A stretch of 64,000 nucleotides of DNA from JBPOFM01 sp051252455 (GCA_051252455.1 JBPOFM010000009.1:90941-154940), one strand, 5' to 3'. Counted from the first letter of the stretch, positions 9,137-18,922 are shown. Made by a program: numbers and translations. The notes: generated from the sequence alone by a model not told the origin.

Positions 9137-10504
9137 ATGAAACTACTTTTCGCCAAAATAACACCAATTTTGATTCCTTTTTTATTTTTAAATTTTAGCT
9201 GTCAGTCAGATAAAAAAAAATTGGATAATTTCAAAAAAGAGGATCAAAGAGAAACGCAATTTTCAAATGACGAACTATTGGATAGCGTTCAAAAACAAAC
9301 GTTTAATTATTTTTGGGAAGGTGCCGAACCCAATTCCGGATTGGCAAGAGAACGTATCCATATGGATGACATCTATCCAACAACTCCAAAAAACACGGTA
9401 ACTACAGGTGGTTCTGGTTTTGGTTTTATGGCTATTTTGGTAGGGGTGAAAAGAGACTTCATTACGAGAGAACAAGCCCTTGAGAGATACATCCAAATGG
9501 TCGATTTTCTTGAAAAAGCGGACCGTTTTCATGGCGCATGGCCTCATTGGATCAATGGTGAAACGGGTAAAGTTGTGCCATTCAGCAAGAAAGACACTGG
9601 TGGTGATTTGGTAGAAACAGCATTTTTAATTCAAGGAATGCTCACCGTCAAAGAATATTTTAAGGATGGAAATGACAACGAAAAGAAGCTGGCTGAAAAA
9701 ATAGATGCCCTTTGGAAAGAAGTGGAATGGGATTGGTATACACAAGGAGAAGATGTACTTTATTGGCATTGGTCACCAACCGACAATTGGGATATGAATT
9801 TTCCAGTTGGAGGTTACAACGAATGTTTGATTATGTATGTCTTGGCGGCAGCTTCACCAACGCATCCTATTTCAAAATCAGTGTATGATAAGGGTTGGGC
9901 ACGGAATGATAGTATTATTTCCAAAGAAACGATGTATGGAAAAGAATTGGTACTTGACTATTTTGAGTCCGATGATGCAAAAATGGGTCCTTTGTTTTGG
10001 GCACACTATTCCTATTTAGGACTAAACCCTAAAGGTTTGAAGGATAGGTATGCTGACTATTGGAAGCTGACTCAAAACCAAGCAAAAATTCATCATTTAT
10101 ATGCTCTGGACAATCCTGAAAAATATAAGTTTTATGGTGACAGTCTTTGGGGACTGACCTCGAGTTATTCAATGAAAGGATATGCTGGACACAGACCAGG
10201 AAACGATCTTGGGGTCATTTCACCGACTGCCGCCTTATCCTCATTTCCTTACACACCAGATGAAAGCATGAAAATGCTCCAATATTTATACACAAAACAA
10301 GACACACTTATAGGAAAATATGGTCCGTACGACGCATTCAACTTGGATAAAAAATGGTATTTACCTCGATATTTGGCGATCGATCAAGGTCCAATTCCTG
10401 TGATGATAGAAAATTATCGTTCTTGTATGCTTTGGGAATTATTTATGAAAAATGAAGATGTCAGACATGGTTTGGACACGTTAGAATTCACCTATTATAA
10501 ATAA
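9137..10504 (+). CDS. GH144-type (PF10091 glycoamylase-like) lipoprotein, probable endo-beta-1,2-glucanase
   Basis: Secreted or surface glycoside hydrolase of the (alpha/alpha)6-barrel family PF10091/GH144, whose characterised members cleave beta-1,2-glucans. The start is the ATG at 9137, which gives a lipoprotein signal with Cys22 (FLNFSC); the frame extends upstream to 9086 but that would bury the signal. Family blocks: QTFNYFWEGAEPNSGLARER, TTGGSGFGFMAILVGVKR, DRFHGAWPHWINGETGKVVP, GGDLVETAFLIQGML, WYTQGEDVLYWHWSPT, SYLGLNPKGLKDRYADYW and a C-terminal LAIDQGPIPVMIENYRS. At 455 residues it is full length. A paralogue follows after 45 nt. Older databases call such proteins glucoamylases; the beta-1,2 assignment rests on family membership and the GH3 neighbour, and other activities in the family are possible. 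Confidence 0.85.
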   Translation: MKLLFAKITPILIPFLFLNFSCQSDKKKLDNFKKEDQRETQFSNDELLDSVQKQTFNYFWEGAEPNSGLARERIHMDDIYPTTPKNTVTTGGSGFGFMAILVGVKRDFITREQALERYIQMVDFLEKADRFHGAWPHWINGETGKVVPFSKKDTGGDLVETAFLIQGMLTVKEYFKDGNDNEKKLAEKIDALWKEVEWDWYTQGEDVLYWHWSPTDNWDMNFPVGGYNECLIMYVLAAASPTHPISKSVYDKGWARNDSIISKETMYGKELVLDYFESDDAKMGPLFWAHYSYLGLNPKGLKDRYADYWKLTQNQAKIHHLYALDNPEKYKFYGDSLWGLTSSYSMKGYAGHRPGNDLGVISPTAALSSFPYTPDESMKMLQYLYTKQDTLIGKYGPYDAFNLDKKWYLPRYLAIDQGPIPVMIENYRSCMLWELFMKNEDVRHGLDTLEFTYYK

Positions 10505-10549
10505 CTTCCAGCATTTTACTATATCAAGAATTTTAAAAAACATTATACT

Positions 10550-11911
10550 ATGAAAAAGTTATATATCTTATTGATACTAATGATTATTGCGTTCGCATGT
10601 TCTAAAAACTCCACTTCAGAACCCTTCAACCCCGATCCAGTGGACGATGATCCAGAACCTGTTCCTGCGTTGACGGATGTTGAAATTATGGATTTGACGC
10701 AACAAGAAACCTTCAAATATTTCTGGGACTACGCACAGAACGAATCAGGTGCCGCTAAAGAACGCTATCATCCTACAAATCCCACACTCGATCAAAATAT
10801 CGTGACCACCGGAGGTAGTGGATTCGGTTTGATGGCAATTCTCGTAGGTATCGAAAGAGGATATGTATCCAGAACGGAAGCCGTAGCAAGAATACAGACC
10901 ATCTTAAACTTTTTTCAAAACGCTGACCGTTTTCATGGAGCTTGGCCACATTGGATCAATGGGACCAATGGTGCCGTCATTCCATTCAGTCCCCAAGATA
11001 ACGGTGGCGATTTGGTGGAAACTGCTTTTTTGGCTCAAGGGCTAATTTGTGTAAAAGAGTATTTCAAAAATGGGTCTGCAGATGAAATGGCATTAGCCGA
11101 TCAAGCCGATATGCTTTGGAAAGGAATTGAATGGAACTGGTACTCCAATAGTGACAATAAATTACTATGGCATTGGAGTCCGAACCACGGGTTTGCTATT
11201 AATTTGGAATTGAAAGGTTATAATGAAACGATGATTGCTTTTATTTTGGGAGCTGCTTCACCCGACTATGCAATCACCGCTGATGTTTATAATCAAGGAT
11301 GGGCGAGTAGTGGCGGAATTATCTCTGGAGCAACACCGTACAACATTCCCATAGTTTTGCAACATTCAGGAAATCCGCCTAATGGAGGACCGTTGTTTTT
11401 TAGTCATTATTCATTTTTAGGTTTAAATCCTTCAAATCTATCTGACCAATACGGCAATTATGATGCAGTAACGACCAATCATACGAAAATCAATTATCAA
11501 TATTGTGTGGTTAATCCACAAGGACATACGGATTATGGTGCAAATTGTTGGGGGCTCACTGCAAGTTATTCTCGCAATGCTGATGGCTCCATAGGCTACA
11601 ATGCTCATAGTCCATCCAACGATATTGGAGTCATTTCTCCAACGGCTGCCGTGAGTTCCATTCCCTATACCCCCACAGAATCCTTGGCTGCCATGCATTT
11701 TTTCTACGAAAAGAATTTGATGGGCCCTGCAGGTTTTTATGACGCTTTTAGTCCAGAGAATAATTATTGGATGGCCAACGCCTATTTGGCTATTGACCAA
11801 GGTCCTCAAATTATAATGATTGAAAATTATCGCACAGGATTGTTATGGGATTTATTCATGCAAAATGAAGATATCCAAAATGGATTGGATGCCTTAAGTT
11901 TCACATATTAA
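10550..11911 (+). CDS. GH144-type (PF10091) lipoprotein, paralogue of the preceding gene
   Basis: Second copy of the PF10091/GH144 enzyme. It has a lipoprotein signal with Cys17 (IIAFAC) and an acidic, Pro-rich linker (NPDPVDDDPEPVPAL) that the upstream copy lacks, which may hold the catalytic domain away from the membrane. The same blocks are present: ETFKYFWDYAQNESGAAKER, TTGGSGFGLMAILVGIERG, DRFHGAWPHWINGTNGAVIP, NGGDLVETAFLAQGLICVKE, LLWHWSPNHG, LAIDQGPQIIMIENYRTG. Two GH144 enzymes side by side suggest a division of labour, such as endo-cleavage of polymer versus release of short sophoro-oligosaccharides. The next gene starts 9 nt downstream. Confidence 0.85.
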   Translation: MKKLYILLILMIIAFACSKNSTSEPFNPDPVDDDPEPVPALTDVEIMDLTQQETFKYFWDYAQNESGAAKERYHPTNPTLDQNIVTTGGSGFGLMAILVGIERGYVSRTEAVARIQTILNFFQNADRFHGAWPHWINGTNGAVIPFSPQDNGGDLVETAFLAQGLICVKEYFKNGSADEMALADQADMLWKGIEWNWYSNSDNKLLWHWSPNHGFAINLELKGYNETMIAFILGAASPDYAITADVYNQGWASSGGIISGATPYNIPIVLQHSGNPPNGGPLFFSHYSFLGLNPSNLSDQYGNYDAVTTNHTKINYQYCVVNPQGHTDYGANCWGLTASYSRNADGSIGYNAHSPSNDIGVISPTAAVSSIPYTPTESLAAMHFFYEKNLMGPAGFYDAFSPENNYWMANAYLAIDQGPQIIMIENYRTGLLWDLFMQNEDIQNGLDALSFTY

Positions 11912-11920
11912 GCCACGGTT

Positions 11921-12718
11921 ATGATTGAAAAAATAAAGATGGTTTTAGTCATCAGTCTGTTCTTGGGGTGTTCGATATCAGTATATTGTCAGCAACAGGA
12001 GGCTCTGTTTTCAAAAGAATCTTACATTAAAAATGGAGATACGTTGTTATATCGATTGATGCTTCCATCTAATTTTTATCCAGAGAAAGCATACCCTTTA
12101 ATGTTATTTCTACATGGTGCAGGAGAAAGAGGTGGTGATAACACAAGTCAATTGCTACACGGAAGTGAATTGTTTGTGAAGAATAGGGATTCGTTTCCTG
12201 CAATCGTCATCTTTCCTCAATGCCCAAAAAGTAATTATTGGGCCAATGCAGAGGTCGATAGAAGCACAAAACCTTTGACCTTAAAATTCCCGTTGAATAG
12301 TGCACCAAATGCATCCATGACTTTAGTTATGGGAATGATGGACGAAATGGCATCCAAGTCTTATGTCGATAAAAACAAAATATATGTCGGAGGATTGTCG
12401 ATGGGAGGCATGGGAACATTCGAAATTCTCTACAGAAAACCCGAGATGTTCGCCGCTGCCTTTGCTATTTGTGGTGCAGGAAATCCAGAGGCTGCATCCA
12501 CGTATGCCAGAACAATACCAATGTGGATTTTTCATGGTGCCAATGACGATGTCGTAAACCCACAATCCTCCGTTGATATGGTAGGAGGACTTCTTAAATT
12601 TGGAGGGAAACCAAATTTCTCTCTATACGCAAAAGACAATCACAATAGCTGGGATTCTGCATTTGCCGAACCAGAATTATTACCATGGCTTTTTTCTAAC
12701 TCTAAAAATAAACAATGA
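11921..12718 (+). CDS. Secreted alpha/beta hydrolase (phospholipase/carboxylesterase or PHB-depolymerase-like)
   Basis: Serine hydrolase of the alpha/beta fold with an N-terminal signal segment (VLVISLFLGCSISVYCQ). The oxyanion-hole strand is LMLFLHGAGERGG, the nucleophile elbow is GGLSMGGMG (Ser160), the acid is in WIFHGANDDVVNP (Asp209 or Asp210) and the His in KDNHNSWDS (His241). The catalytic triad is therefore intact. Such proteins next to GH3 genes are often annotated as peptidases or feruloyl/acetyl esterases; here removal of acyl decorations from the glycan is the likely role, but the substrate is not shown. It starts 9 nt after the second GH144 gene, and its stop overlaps the GH3 start by 4 nt, suggesting translational coupling. 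Confidence 0.8.
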   Translation: MIEKIKMVLVISLFLGCSISVYCQQQEALFSKESYIKNGDTLLYRLMLPSNFYPEKAYPLMLFLHGAGERGGDNTSQLLHGSELFVKNRDSFPAIVIFPQCPKSNYWANAEVDRSTKPLTLKFPLNSAPNASMTLVMGMMDEMASKSYVDKNKIYVGGLSMGGMGTFEILYRKPEMFAAAFAICGAGNPEAASTYARTIPMWIFHGANDDVVNPQSSVDMVGGLLKFGGKPNFSLYAKDNHNSWDSAFAEPELLPWLFSNSKNKQ

Positions 12719-15027
12719 ATCAGATCACCATCAAAAACATCTCTTTGAGCATTTTTGCCGCTGCACTTTTATCCTGCAATTCATTTCAGGCTCAAACAAA
12801 GGCTGTGAAGACGCTATCTTTTGACCAAAAAGCAGACTCCATCATCAATTTAATGACAATGGAGGAAAAATTGGGTCAACTCAATTTGCCGTCATCAGGT
12901 GATATCACCACGGGGCAAGCCAAAAGTTCTGATATCGCCAAAAAAATCGAGGAAGGTAAAGTAGGCGGACTCTTTAATATAAAATCCGTTGCCAAGATCA
13001 GGGATGTACAAAAAATAGCAGTCGAAAAATCACGACTTAAAATCCCCCTATTATTCGCCATGGATGTCATTCACGGTTATGAGACAACATTCCCAATTCC
13101 GTTGGGATTGTCAAGTTCATGGGATATGCAAATGATTGAAAAAACCGCTCGAATGGCGGCCGTTGAAGCGAGTGCAGATGGCATCAATTGGACATTTTCA
13201 CCTATGGTTGATATTTCAAGAGATCCAAGGTGGGGACGTGTTTCCGAAGGTTCTGGTGAAGATCCTTTTTTGGGAAGCGAAATTGCCAAAGCCATGGTTA
13301 AAGGCTATCAAGGTGACGATCTTGCGAGTAATACAACCTTGTTGGCATGCGTGAAACACTTTGCTTTATATGGCGCTTCCGAAGCGGGACGTGATTACAA
13401 TACAGTGGACATGAGCAAAATCAGAATGTACAACGAATATCTCCAACCTTATAAAGCCGCTATTGATGCTGGTGTGGAAACGGTTATGGCATCATTCAAT
13501 GAAATTGATGGTATTCCTGCAACGGGAAATAAATGGTTATTAACAGATTTGTTGCGAGATGATTGGGGTTTCAAAGGTTTTGTTGTCACGGACTATACAG
13601 GCATTGAAGAAATGGTATATCATGGTGTTGGCGATTTTCAACAAGTATCGGCTCAAGCCTTAACAGCTGGCAGCGATATGGACATGGTAAGTGGAGGCTT
13701 TTTGACCACTTTGAAAAATTCCGTTGAAGAAGGTAAAGTTTCGGAATTAACTGTGAATGCTGCTGTAAAACGGATTCTAATTGCCAAATATAAGTTAGGA
13801 TTATTTGATGATCCGTATAGATACTGCGATGTTGATAGACCACAAAAAGAGGTATTTACTACTGAAAATCGAGCTTTCGCTCGAAAAGTGGCCTCAGAAT
13901 CTATGGTCTTGTTGAAAAATGAAAATAATCTACTGCCACTTAAAAAATCAGGAACTATTGCTTTAATTGGTCCATTGGGTAATAACGCAGTGAATATGGC
14001 TGGTACTTGGAGTGTTGCCACGAGACAGGAAAAATCGAATCCATTTTTGGACGGTCTTAAAACGGTTGTAGGGGATAAAGCCAAAATAATCTATGCAAAA
14101 GGAAGCAACGTCGATTACGATTTGGAATATGAAAAACGTGTTACCATGTTTGGTAAAGACATTCCACGTGACAATAGAACGGACAAACAGCTATTGGATG
14201 AAGCTTTGGAAGTGGCATCAAAATCAGACATCATTATTGCCGCTATTGGTGAATCTGCGGAATTAAGTGGTGAAAGCAGTAGTGTCACCAATCTACAAAT
14301 TCCTCAAGTTCAAAAGGATTTATTGAATGCATTATTAAAAACTGGCAAACCAGTTGTTTTGGTGTTGTTTACTGGAAGACCGCTCGCCATTGTTGAAGAA
14401 CATAAAAATGTTCCTGCGATTCTTAATGTTTGGTTTCCTGGAAGTGAAGCAGGATTGGCGATTTCGGATGTCCTGTTTGGCGATGTAAATCCTTCAGGGA
14501 AATTGACAGCAACATTTCCAATGAATGTAGGTCAAGTGCCAATATTCTACAATCATAAAAATACAGGTCGTCCATTGGGAAATAAGGATGGTAAATTTGA
14601 GAAGTTCAAATCCAATTATTTAGATGTTAAGAATGAACCTTTATATCCATTTGGGTATGGATTGAGTTATACCACTTTCGACTATTCAAATCTCAAGTTG
14701 AGCAGTAATCAAATCAATTCCGATGGCAGTATTGAGGTTTCCGTTGACATCAAAAATTCAGGTAATTTCGATGGAAAAGAAGTTGTGCAATTATACATAA
14801 GAGACCTTGTCGGTTCTGTGACAAGGCCGGTCAAAGAATTGAAAGGGTTTCAAAAAGTAACGATCAACAAAGGTGAAACCAAAAAAGTGACTTTTAAGGT
14901 AACGGTTGATGATTTAAAATTCTATAATTCCAATTTAGAATTTGTTGCCGAACCTGGAAAATTTGAAGTGTTCGTTGGAACAAATTCGGACACAACCATG
15001 AAAGCAGATTTTGAATTAAAACAGTAG
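12715..15027 (+). CDS. Glycoside hydrolase family 3 beta-glucosidase (BglX-like)
   Basis: Periplasmic GH3 enzyme that removes terminal beta-linked glucose from oligosaccharides. It has a signal peptide (ISLSIFAAALLSCNSFQAQ), the N-terminal TIM-barrel domain (MTMEEKLGQLN, MDVIHGYETTFPIPLGLSSS, DPRWGRVSEGSGEDP, CVKHFALYGASEAGRDYNTV), the nucleophile in FVVTDYTGIEEM (Asp293), the second alpha/beta domain (LIGPLGNN, AIGESAELSGESSS) and a C-terminal FnIII-like domain (PLYPFGYGLSYTTFDYSNL). The length (770 residues) matches BglX. GH3 enzymes paired with GH144 act on beta-1,2-glucooligosaccharides in characterised loci, which supports that substrate here; beta-1,3 or beta-1,4 oligosaccharides remain possible. 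It overlaps the upstream esterase by 4 nt and lies 10 nt before GH97. Confidence 0.93.
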   Translation: MNQITIKNISLSIFAAALLSCNSFQAQTKAVKTLSFDQKADSIINLMTMEEKLGQLNLPSSGDITTGQAKSSDIAKKIEEGKVGGLFNIKSVAKIRDVQKIAVEKSRLKIPLLFAMDVIHGYETTFPIPLGLSSSWDMQMIEKTARMAAVEASADGINWTFSPMVDISRDPRWGRVSEGSGEDPFLGSEIAKAMVKGYQGDDLASNTTLLACVKHFALYGASEAGRDYNTVDMSKIRMYNEYLQPYKAAIDAGVETVMASFNEIDGIPATGNKWLLTDLLRDDWGFKGFVVTDYTGIEEMVYHGVGDFQQVSAQALTAGSDMDMVSGGFLTTLKNSVEEGKVSELTVNAAVKRILIAKYKLGLFDDPYRYCDVDRPQKEVFTTENRAFARKVASESMVLLKNENNLLPLKKSGTIALIGPLGNNAVNMAGTWSVATRQEKSNPFLDGLKTVVGDKAKIIYAKGSNVDYDLEYEKRVTMFGKDIPRDNRTDKQLLDEALEVASKSDIIIAAIGESAELSGESSSVTNLQIPQVQKDLLNALLKTGKPVVLVLFTGRPLAIVEEHKNVPAILNVWFPGSEAGLAISDVLFGDVNPSGKLTATFPMNVGQVPIFYNHKNTGRPLGNKDGKFEKFKSNYLDVKNEPLYPFGYGLSYTTFDYSNLKLSSNQINSDGSIEVSVDIKNSGNFDGKEVVQLYIRDLVGSVTRPVKELKGFQKVTINKGETKKVTFKVTVDDLKFYNSNLEFVAEPGKFEVFVGTNSDTTMKADFELKQ

Positions 15028-15037
15028 ACTCTTAAAA

Positions 15038-17137
15038 ATGAAAAAACTATTCACATTTATAACATGTATGGCATTTGTGATTGCTCATGCGCAGCAAGTG
15101 CAATCGCCTTCAAAAGAGGTGACCGTCGACTTTTCAATAACATCAAAAGGAGAGCCAACCTATAAGTTAATGTATAAAGGTAAGGAAGTCATCAAACCCA
15201 GTAAGCTAGGTGTTTCGTTGAAAGACGGCGAATCATTGACTAATAATTTCACTATTGAAAATTCCGAAACTGCCAACTTTGATGAAAATTGGACACCAAT
15301 TTTAGGTGAGGAATCTTCGATCAGAAATCATTACAATCAAATAACGTTTCATTTGATACAAAAGGAATCCAATAAAAAAATGGACATCGTTTTAAAAGTC
15401 TATGATGAAGGACTGGCCTTCCGTTATGAATTTCCTTTTGATGGTAAAGTCAGTTATTTCGTAATTTCAGATGAAAATACGGAGTTTAATTTGACAGGAG
15501 ATCACAAAACATTTTGGTTGCCAGGAGATTATGATAGTCAGGAATACAACTATAATGAAACCAAAATTTCACAAATAGACATTTCAAAAATCGATAGAGA
15601 AAATGGCATCGCATTACAAAGTGTTGAAAATAATTTTCGAGTTCAATCTCCTTTAATGATGAAATCGGCCGATGGATTATATATCAACATTTTTGAAGCA
15701 GCCGTTAACAATTATCCAGTGATGCACTTGGACGTTGACACAAAAAACTTCAAATTGACCTCCAATCTCGTTCCAAATGCAATTGGAGACAAAGCCTATT
15801 TGAGAACACCGTCCACAACACCTTGGCGAACCATAATGGTGAGTGATGATGCACGCGATATTGTGGCTTCAAAAATGATTCTAAATTTGAATGAACCCAG
15901 CAAAATTGAGGACACCTCTTGGATTAAGCCGATGAAATATGTCGGAATTTGGTGGGAAATGCATGTCGGAAAATCTACTTGGGATTATGCTGGAAGCCAA
16001 AATGCGCAAAACTCATTGACACAAGAATTGCTACCATCAGGGAAACATGGAGCAACTACAGAAAATACCAAACGTTATATTGATTTTGCTGCAAAACATG
16101 GATTTGATGGTGTTCTAGTAGAAGGATGGAACGTCGGTTGGGAAGATTGGTTTGGCAACTGGAAAGAGGATGTCTTCGATTTTACAACACCGTACCCAGA
16201 TTTTGATATTGATGAAGTCAATCGGTATGCCAAATCCAAAGGGGTCAAAATGATTATGCATCATGAAACATCGGGTTCGGTTGGCAACTATGAACGTTAT
16301 TTGGATAGAGCCATGGATCTGATGAGGAAATATGATTATCCAGCAGTTAAATCCGGTTATGTGGGAAGAATCATTCCTCGTGGCGAGTATCATGACGGAC
16401 AAGCAATGGTCAATCATTTTAATTTTGTTGCAGAACGGATGGCCGACAATCAATTAATGGTCAATTCGCACGAAAGCACGCGTCCAACAGGCTATCATAG
16501 AACCTATCCAAATTACATAGCGGCCGAAGCCGCTCGTGGTAACGAATTCAATGCATGGAGCAATGGGAATTTGCCGTATCACGAAACAGTATTGCCATTT
16601 ACAAGATTGTTAGGTGGCCCAATGGATTATACACCTGGAATTTTCGAAATCAAGATGAATAGTTACGATCCAAACAAAACCAATCAAGTACATACGACCT
16701 TGGCAAAACAATTGGCGTTGTATGTTACGATGTATTCGCCCTTGCAAATGGCGGCAGATTTACCAGAGAATTATGAAAAGTATTTGGATGCATTTCAGTT
16801 CATCAAAGACGTTCCAGCCGATTGGCAGACCTCCAGCTATTTGGAAGCAGAACCAGGTGATTATCTAACCGTCGTTAGAAAAGATAAGAACTCTGAAAGT
16901 TGGTTTTTAGGAGCCATAACAGATGAAAATCCTCGCAATACAGAGATCAATTTGGATTTTCTTTTACCAAATATGAAATACAAAGCGGTGATATATCAAG
17001 ATGGAAAGGACGCACATTGGCAGAAGAATCCCAAAAGTTACACAATAACGACCGAGACCGTAACCAGTAAATCCAAACTTATATTGAAATTGGCAGCTGG
17101 CGGTGGTACTGCCGTGAGTTTTATGCCAATCAATTAA
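15038..17137 (+). CDS. Glycoside hydrolase family 97, inverting SusB-type alpha-glucosidase
   Basis: Periplasmic GH97 enzyme. A signal peptide (FITCMAFVIAHAQ) is followed by the N-terminal beta-sandwich, the TIM barrel and a C-terminal beta-domain. The acidic residues fit the inverting SusB type rather than the retaining type: Glu362 (VLVEGWN), Glu410 (MHHETSGS), Glu479 (NSHESTRPTG) and Glu503 (ARGNEF). Their spacings of 48, 69 and 24 residues equal those of the SusB residues Glu391, Glu439, Glu508 and Glu532. The expected activity is inverting hydrolysis of alpha-glucosides. That is unexpected beside GH144 and GH3, which act on beta-glucans, and suggests alpha-glucosyl branches or a second substrate. 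It lies 10 nt after GH3 and 9 nt before the GH43-like gene. Confidence 0.93.
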   Translation: MKKLFTFITCMAFVIAHAQQVQSPSKEVTVDFSITSKGEPTYKLMYKGKEVIKPSKLGVSLKDGESLTNNFTIENSETANFDENWTPILGEESSIRNHYNQITFHLIQKESNKKMDIVLKVYDEGLAFRYEFPFDGKVSYFVISDENTEFNLTGDHKTFWLPGDYDSQEYNYNETKISQIDISKIDRENGIALQSVENNFRVQSPLMMKSADGLYINIFEAAVNNYPVMHLDVDTKNFKLTSNLVPNAIGDKAYLRTPSTTPWRTIMVSDDARDIVASKMILNLNEPSKIEDTSWIKPMKYVGIWWEMHVGKSTWDYAGSQNAQNSLTQELLPSGKHGATTENTKRYIDFAAKHGFDGVLVEGWNVGWEDWFGNWKEDVFDFTTPYPDFDIDEVNRYAKSKGVKMIMHHETSGSVGNYERYLDRAMDLMRKYDYPAVKSGYVGRIIPRGEYHDGQAMVNHFNFVAERMADNQLMVNSHESTRPTGYHRTYPNYIAAEAARGNEFNAWSNGNLPYHETVLPFTRLLGGPMDYTPGIFEIKMNSYDPNKTNQVHTTLAKQLALYVTMYSPLQMAADLPENYEKYLDAFQFIKDVPADWQTSSYLEAEPGDYLTVVRKDKNSESWFLGAITDENPRNTEINLDFLLPNMKYKAVIYQDGKDAHWQKNPKSYTITTETVTSKSKLILKLAAGGGTAVSFMPIN

Positions 17138-17146
17138 AAATTAGCT

Positions 17147-18922
17147 ATGATTATGACAAATAGGATAGTTACAAGTTTAATCATGTTAATGTGTTTTTGT
17201 GTTTCCAACGAAACAAAAGCGCAGCAACAAACCTATTGCAATCCCATCAATATCGATTATGGTTATACGCCGTTTGAGCGATTTTCGTCTCAAGGAAAAC
17301 ATCGAGCGACTGCAGACCCTGTGATTATTAATTTCAAGGATAAATTATTTCTGTTTTCAACCAATCAAGAAGGGTATTGGTACAGTGATAATATGCTCGT
17401 TTGGAAATTTGTCTATCGCAAATTTCTTTTGGATGACAAATACACGCATGATTTGAATGCGCCTGCAGCTTGGGCAATGAAAGATACGCTATATGTATAT
17501 GGTTCCACTTGGGAATCCGATTTCCCTATATGGAAAAGCACCAATCCCACTGTGGATGATTGGGAAATCGCAGTAGATACTCTTAAAGTTGGCGCATGGG
17601 ACCCTGCCTTTCATTATGATGAAGACACAGACGACCTGTATTTATATTGGGGGTCTAGCAATATATGGCCATTAATGGGAACAGAAATCAACACCAAAAC
17701 CATGCAGTCGGAAGGGTATGTAAAACCGATTCTAAAACTGCACCCAGAAGACCATGGGTGGGAACGTTTTGGCGAATATAATGACAATGTCTTTTTACAA
17801 CCATTTGTGGAAGGTGCATGGGTCACAAAACACAACGACAAATACTATATGCAATATGGTGCACCGGGAACAGAATTTAGTGGCTATGCCGATGGAGTAT
17901 ATGTAAGTAAAAATCCTTTGAAGGGATATGATTATCAGGCTCACAATCCATTTTCATATAAACCTGGTGGATTTGCGAGAGGGGCTGGACATGGTGCCAC
18001 TTTTCAAGATATTAATGATAATTATTGGCACGTATCGACCATTTTTATTTCTACTAAAAATAATTTTGAACGACGTTTGGGCATTTGGCCAGCTGGATTT
18101 GATACGGATGATGTCATGTACTGCAACACGGCATACGGCGATTATCCAACATATTTGCCTGAATTTTCAAAAGATCGTGATTTTACAAACGATATGTTTT
18201 CCGGTTGGATGCTGCTCAACTATCAAAAACCAGTTCAAACTTCTTCCACATTAGGTGGATATCATGCCAATTATGCGGTTGATGAAGACATCAAAACCTA
18301 TTGGAGCGCAACAACTGGTGACAAAGGCGAATGGTTTCAAACTGATTTAGGCGAAATATCGACAATCAATGCGATACAAATCAACTATGCTGATCAGGAT
18401 GTTGAATTTTTGGGAAAAACCATGGGTAAATTTCACCAGTATAAAATTTATGGCTCCAATGATGGTAAAAAATGGACTGTGATTATTGATAAAAGCATCA
18501 ACAAAACTGATGTTCCTCATGATTATATAGAACTTAAAACTCCAGCCAAAGCACGGTATTTAAAACTTAAAAATTATCACATGCCAACCGGAAAGTTTGC
18601 GTTGAGCGGTTTCCGTGTGTTTGGTAAAGGACATAGTCAAAAACCTGAAAGTGTACAAAATTTTATTGCCCTGCGTTCTGATCCAAAAAAATATGGCGAG
18701 CGCAGAAGTATATGGTTCAAATGGCAACAAAACCAATTGGCTGACGGCTATGTGATTTATTGGGGAAAATCACCTGATAAATTGTACGGAAGTATAATGG
18801 TTTATGGAAAAAATGAATATTATTTTACAGGTGCCGATAGAACGGATACCTATTATTTTCAGATAGAAGCATTCAACAATAACGGTATTTCAGAACGAAC
18901 CGACATCATTAAATCAGAATAA
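17147..18922 (+). CDS. GH43-like five-bladed propeller hydrolase with F5/8C (CBM32-like) and FnIII-like domains
   Basis: Secreted enzyme: signal peptide ending near NETKAQ, a GH43-type beta-propeller at about residues 28-345, a discoidin/F5-8 type C domain at about 354-497 (AVDEDIKTYWSATTGDKGEW, DLGEISTINAIQINYADQ, LSGFRVFG) and an FnIII-like domain at about 502-591. Candidate catalytic residues are Asp57 (TADPVI), Asp151 (GAWDPAFHYD) and Glu221 (PFVEGAWVTK), the base, pKa modulator and acid expected of GH43. The GAGHGATFQD segment is also typical. GH43 enzymes usually act on arabinosides, xylosides or galactosides; the subfamily and substrate cannot be told by eye. It is the last closely packed gene of the operon; the next starts 162 nt later. 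Confidence 0.75.
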   Translation: MIMTNRIVTSLIMLMCFCVSNETKAQQQTYCNPINIDYGYTPFERFSSQGKHRATADPVIINFKDKLFLFSTNQEGYWYSDNMLVWKFVYRKFLLDDKYTHDLNAPAAWAMKDTLYVYGSTWESDFPIWKSTNPTVDDWEIAVDTLKVGAWDPAFHYDEDTDDLYLYWGSSNIWPLMGTEINTKTMQSEGYVKPILKLHPEDHGWERFGEYNDNVFLQPFVEGAWVTKHNDKYYMQYGAPGTEFSGYADGVYVSKNPLKGYDYQAHNPFSYKPGGFARGAGHGATFQDINDNYWHVSTIFISTKNNFERRLGIWPAGFDTDDVMYCNTAYGDYPTYLPEFSKDRDFTNDMFSGWMLLNYQKPVQTSSTLGGYHANYAVDEDIKTYWSATTGDKGEWFQTDLGEISTINAIQINYADQDVEFLGKTMGKFHQYKIYGSNDGKKWTVIIDKSINKTDVPHDYIELKTPAKARYLKLKNYHMPTGKFALSGFRVFGKGHSQKPESVQNFIALRSDPKKYGERRSIWFKWQQNQLADGYVIYWGKSPDKLYGSIMVYGKNEYYFTGADRTDTYYFQIEAFNNNGISERTDIIKSE

